From: Halomonas sp.
Lineage (GTDB): Bacteria; Pseudomonadota; Gammaproteobacteria; Pseudomonadales; Halomonadaceae
Length of the DNA: 34,082 bases
Direction of reading: 5' to 3'
NCBI RefSeq assembly: GCF_007625055.1
Contig: NZ_VMQS01000019.1
Coordinates: forward strand, 5,012-39,093
This document shows, in pieces, positions 31,472 to 34,082 of this stretch. Positions within the stretch are counted from its first letter, which is position 1; each line of letters starts with the position of its first letter. The translations under genes were made by a program, and so were the position numbers. Under the pieces are notes generated by a model. That model made no database searches, was not told where the DNA came from, and saw only the letters and a list, made by a program, of their open reading frames with translations.

Positions 31472-33490
31472 TTACCACTGCCAATGCAGGCTGGTGAGAA
31501 TGCTGCGGCCATCGCCCAGGCTGCCATCCGGGCGGTACCAGACCTTATCGGTGACGTTGGCCAGCCTGAGAGAGGCGTCAAGCGCCGGAAGAATCTGCCA
31601 GTTCAGGTTCAGGTCGTGGCGACCATAGCCCGGCAGGCGTTGATCAGCTCCGGCTTTGTCATAGGCGGTGGCAAAGCGACTCTGCCAACCCAGACGAACA
31701 GCATCACCGGCAACATCAATGCTTCCACCCAAGGTGAGCTCCAGCGGAGTTTGGCTGCCTAATGGAGCGCCATTGTCACGATCCTTGCCGGAAACTTCCG
31801 AAATACCCAGCTGGGCCTGCCAGGGTTGCTGATCGGGTTGCCAGCGGGCACGTGCATCAAAGCCCCATAGTTGAGCGCTGCTGACATTGACAGCTTGAGT
31901 GATACCCGCTCGCAGATCGACGCTGGAATCTATGAAGTCATCAGCGCGGGTGTCAAAGTAGCTGGCGCTCAGTTGCCAGTTCGGCAACTGCCAGACAAGG
32001 CCAGTTTCCCAGGTACGGCTGGTTTCCGGATCCAGAGAGGGGTTGGGCACCCAGAAGTTGTCCGGTATGCAGCGACCGGGCCCCATGCAGAAGCCGCTAA
32101 AGTGGCGTTCGCTGGCGTAGAGCTCTGTCAGGGATGGAGCACGAAAGGCTTCGGCATAGCCTGAATACAGCATGACACCGTCATTGGGGCGCCAAGCCAG
32201 CCGGATGCGTGGCGAGACCCGATCATGGTCACTGCTCTGCTGGCCCTGACCACTGGCATCATAGTGGTCGTAGCGTGCTCCCAGGCCAAGATCAATTTCG
32301 CCTGAACCTCCCTCGCTTATAAAGCGTCCCGTGGTCAGGGTGTTATCCAGATAGAGTGCCTGGGTGTCGATATCCGCCTTGGGGAACCCATTGGCGTTGC
32401 CTGACGGGCGTTGGCGAGCCTGTTCCAGCTCAGCCCCGAATGCCAGCGTCTGACTCAGCCAGCCATGCTCAAGACGATGATAGCCGTCACTCTGCAGGCC
32501 GATGCGTTCAAGCTCACGGCTGGCCAATGGTTCCTCTATCTGCTGACGGCTCAGGCTGGCGCGGGTGGTAATCTCGGTTGTGATGCTGGGTGACCAGCGA
32601 TGCCCCAGCTGTGCATTATGGCTTTCCACCTCGCGTGGGCGTAACGGGTTACTCTCGGTCACTTCCAATTGTTGAGGATTGGCCGGCTGGGTCGTGTCTT
32701 CATTATAGTATTGCCACTGGGTAAACCAGCGGTGATCAGCATCGGGCTCCCACCCCCCTTTAAGCAGCAGGCTGTCAAGGCGGGCATCATCTTCGGCTTC
32801 CTGGCCGCCGGCACGCCGAATGTCCCCGGATTCGCTGCGCCCCAGCGAGACAAGACCGTCCCATTGGCCCTGTTCTGTCTGTTGTTTACCGAATGCTGTC
32901 AGCGCAGCACGTCCTTCTGCGTTTGCCGTTGCGCCTCCCAGGGAAAGCCGTATGCCCTGTTGTTGTCCAGGGGCGAGAAGATCCTCGGCGTCTACTGTTG
33001 TAAAGCTGATGACGCCGCCCATGGCATTGCTACCGTAAAGGCTGGAAAGAGCGCCACGCGCCACCTGCACTTCCCGCAGTAATCCCGGGTCAACAAAAAA
33101 GTTGCCTATATGGCCGGTATTGATGTCCTGACGAATGCCGTCCACGCGCACCAGCACGCCATCGCTGCCAAAGCCGCGCATGCTGAGCGTCTGGCCGTTG
33201 CGCCGCCCTTGCCCGGCAATATGCAGGCCGGGCTGCTGGCTGAAGACATCTTCAATCCGGCTCGCCGTTGCAAGTTCAGGGTCATGGCGATCGATGACAT
33301 CAATGATCAGCGGCGAACGGGAAAAGTCCGTTGGGGCGCGAGTGCCGGTGACGGTCACTGTATCAAGCGGCGACTGTGCTGAGGTAGAGACCGAATTGGC
33401 GTTGTTCTGTGCCTGGGCTGGGTGGCTCAGCACGCAAACGGCCAGGGTCAGCGGTGTCAGAAGATAAGAGGGAAGCGGTATCGTTTTCAT
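31472..33490 (-). CDS. hmuR: TonB-dependent outer-membrane haem receptor
   Basis: 672-aa outer-membrane receptor. The ATG at 33490 gives a clear signal peptide (cleavage near AQAQ). A TonB-box-like VTVTGT follows at the start of the mature protein, then the plug domain (IEDVFSQQPGLHIAGQ...MRGFGSDGVLVRVDGIRQ...LYGSNAMGGVISF) and a beta-barrel ending in HWQW. The haem-receptor motif FRAPSLTELYA followed by NPSLDPETS is present, with a conserved-position His in ERHF between the two and a Cys pair (FCMGPGRC) in the same loop, probably a disulfide. These support haem or haemoprotein as ligand. Gene context (hemP upstream, hmuSTUV downstream) agrees. The ribosome site is weak, so expression may depend on the leader region. 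Confidence 0.92.
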   Translation of the reverse strand: MKTIPLPSYLLTPLTLAVCVLSHPAQAQNNANSVSTSAQSPLDTVTVTGTRAPTDFSRSPLIIDVIDRHDPELATASRIEDVFSQQPGLHIAGQGRRNGQTLSMRGFGSDGVLVRVDGIRQDINTGHIGNFFVDPGLLREVQVARGALSSLYGSNAMGGVISFTTVDAEDLLAPGQQQGIRLSLGGATANAEGRAALTAFGKQQTEQGQWDGLVSLGRSESGDIRRAGGQEAEDDARLDSLLLKGGWEPDADHRWFTQWQYYNEDTTQPANPQQLEVTESNPLRPREVESHNAQLGHRWSPSITTEITTRASLSRQQIEEPLASRELERIGLQSDGYHRLEHGWLSQTLAFGAELEQARQRPSGNANGFPKADIDTQALYLDNTLTTGRFISEGGSGEIDLGLGARYDHYDASGQGQQSSDHDRVSPRIRLAWRPNDGVMLYSGYAEAFRAPSLTELYASERHFSGFCMGPGRCIPDNFWVPNPSLDPETSRTWETGLVWQLPNWQLSASYFDTRADDFIDSSVDLRAGITQAVNVSSAQLWGFDARARWQPDQQPWQAQLGISEVSGKDRDNGAPLGSQTPLELTLGGSIDVAGDAVRLGWQSRFATAYDKAGADQRLPGYGRHDLNLNWQILPALDASLRLANVTDKVWYRPDGSLGDGRSILTSLHWQW

Positions 33491-33525
33491 GGGCCAGACG
33501 CTCAACCTTGTCAAGGTGTGATTCT

Positions 33526-33560
33526 GCTTGGCTGGCTGAGCCCTGAAGGCTTGGCTGGCT
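33526..33560. repeat. 12-bp direct repeat between hemP and the receptor
   Basis: GCTTGGCTGGCT occurs at 33526-33537 and again at 33549-33560, with a 23-base period. It lies in the hemP-receptor leader, ahead of a short palindrome (CCTTG-A/T-CAAGG) near 33505-33517. Confidence 0.5.
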
Positions 33561-33578
33561 AGTGCACTGAGTGTGGGT

Positions 33579-33764
33579 TCAAGTAGTTAAAATCAGTTTT
33601 CCGCTCTTGGTGCGGCGCAATATATAGCGTTTCTGTTGATGAAGAATGATCCGTTGCCCATTGCTGTCGAGCAGATCTTCGCTACGAATTTCGGCACAAC
33701 GGTCATCAGAGAAGCGATTCCTTGATGTGCAGTCGCTGGATGGATGAGGAGAAGATGTATCCAT
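33579..33764 (-). CDS. hemP: Haem-uptake small protein HemP
   Basis: 61-aa protein whose C-terminal half, RIILHQQKRYILRRTKSGKLILT, is the HemP family signature (I-x-H-x3-Y-x-LR-x-T-x-x-GKLILT). HemP proteins are small cytosolic partners of haem-uptake operons, proposed to regulate receptor expression. I chose ATG 33764; the frame opens further back to 33839, but that stretch contains the promoter and Fur box, so it cannot be coding in this transcript. AGGAGG (33786-33781) is 16 bases from this ATG, which is long, so a nearer non-ATG start is possible. Confidence 0.82.
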   Translation of the reverse strand: MDTSSPHPSSDCTSRNRFSDDRCAEIRSEDLLDSNGQRIILHQQKRYILRRTKSGKLILTT

Positions 33765-33790
33765 ATCAAATGAGATTAAACCTCCTGCGT

Positions 33791-33830
33791 TAATGATAAA
33801 CATTATCATTAAAATAGCAAGGGTTGCCAT
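33791..33830 (-). promoter_or_regulatory. Fur box and promoter of the haem operon
   Basis: TAATGATAA-ACA-TTATCATTA (33791-33811) is a perfect 9-3-9 inverted repeat, very close to the classical Fur consensus. On the minus strand it holds two candidate -10 elements: GATAAT (33807-33802; with ATGGCA 17 bases upstream) and TATCAT (33798-33793; with TTGCTA 16 bases upstream). Bound Fur-Fe2+ would block either, giving iron repression of hemP-hmuRSTUV. Confidence 0.85.
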
Positions 33831-33993
33831 CCGATTCAATAGCTGGGGTCAAACAGAGAATGGGAAAAGTTCCCGTAAGGACCATAAGGGTCTGCTTTCA
33901 ATGCAGGTTCAGGTGTTAATAAGAAGCCCAGAGCCACCAGGCTCAAGAGGGCAATTCAAGACCCGGTTAATGGCGTATTCACGCTAAAGTAAA
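33831..33993. other. Gene-free stretch upstream of the haem operon
   Basis: I see no coding signal in these bases. A short plus-strand frame (33793-33987) crosses the Fur box and has no family resemblance. Confidence 0.5.
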
Positions 33994-34024
33994 GCTGCCG
34001 CAGCCCTGAGAGGGCTGCGGCAGC
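33994..34024 (-). terminator. Strong terminator of the right-hand minus-strand gene
   Basis: GCTGCCGCAGCCCT and AGGGCTGCGGCAGC pair perfectly over 14 bp around a three-base loop. On the minus strand TTTACTTTA follows, so it ends transcription of the gene entering from the right edge. Confidence 0.8.
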
Positions 34025-34054
34025 GAAATGACGCTTCAATAAAAAGACCAGGGA

Positions 34055-34082
34055 TCAGGCGTGGTTGCCCAGCGCCTTGAGC
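34055..34082 (-). CDS. 3' end of an unidentified gene (truncated)
   Basis: The last eight sense codons on the minus strand read LKALGNHA followed by TGA (34057-34055), 30 bases ahead of a strong terminator. The fragment is too short to identify the protein. The frame is supported only by the position of the stop before the terminator. Confidence 0.4.

Noticed and set aside
1..34082. CRISPR array, tRNA, rRNA or insertion sequence
   Set aside because: No regular spaced repeats, cloverleaf sequences, rRNA blocks or transposase genes were seen on either strand.

Overview
The window looks like chromosomal DNA of a moderately halophilic gammaproteobacterium, most likely Halomonas or a close relative. 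This is an inference from four things: a glycine-betaine/proline ABC operon, very acidic exported proteins (substrate-binding protein, alkaline phosphatase), fairly GC-rich coding sequence, and the gene families present. No rRNA, tRNA, CRISPR array, insertion sequence or phage gene was seen. Nearly all genes belong to recognisable families, so most of the interest lies in unusual members and in regulatory or junction sequences.

Layout, left to right. (1) 1-404: 3' end of ilvD, facing a proX-proW-proV osmoprotectant operon (3664-497, minus) across a two-way terminator. (2) 3665-4326: long gene-free stretch upstream of proX. (3) 4327-6309 (minus): sigma-54 activator of the AcoR type. It is divergent from 6655-9553 (plus), an NTF2-fused flavin monooxygenase and a 2,3-butanediol dehydrogenase. 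Between them lie a clear -24/-12 promoter and a spaced inverted repeat, so the three genes form a self-contained regulated catabolic module. (4) 9753-10922: FMN-dependent alpha-hydroxy-acid (lactate) dehydrogenase with its own promoter region and terminator. (5) 11192-12688: secreted alkaline phosphatase, followed by a five-gene cluster (12757-16477) of a Tat-exported CxxC protein, a MacB/LolD-like ATPase, an FtsX-like permease, a His-rich PCuAC-like protein and a TlpA-like thioredoxin. I infer a periplasmic metal (probably zinc) handling system, next to a zinc enzyme.

(6) 16511-20141: small membrane protein, a short-chain dehydrogenase lacking the catalytic Ser, a CDF metal exporter that starts with six natural histidines, a DCC-family thiol protein and a cytosine-deaminase-like enzyme. 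(7) 20262-24552 (minus): AttEFGH-like ABC system (ATPase, double-length permease, AttH/CrtC-like lipoprotein). (8) 24755-25334: HigBA toxin-antitoxin cassette bracketed by a 17-bp near-identical direct repeat. (9) CNNM/CBS membrane protein, then bioB with a probable BirA operator. (10) 33764-27708 (minus): a complete haem-uptake operon, hemP - TonB receptor - hmuS - hmuT - hmuU - hmuV, under a near-perfect Fur box. The last bases hold the 3' end of another minus-strand gene and its terminator.

The best candidates for new biology are the sigma-54/monooxygenase/butanediol module and the metal cluster, whose PCuAC-like protein has lost the usual copper ligands but gained a His/Asp-rich tail.
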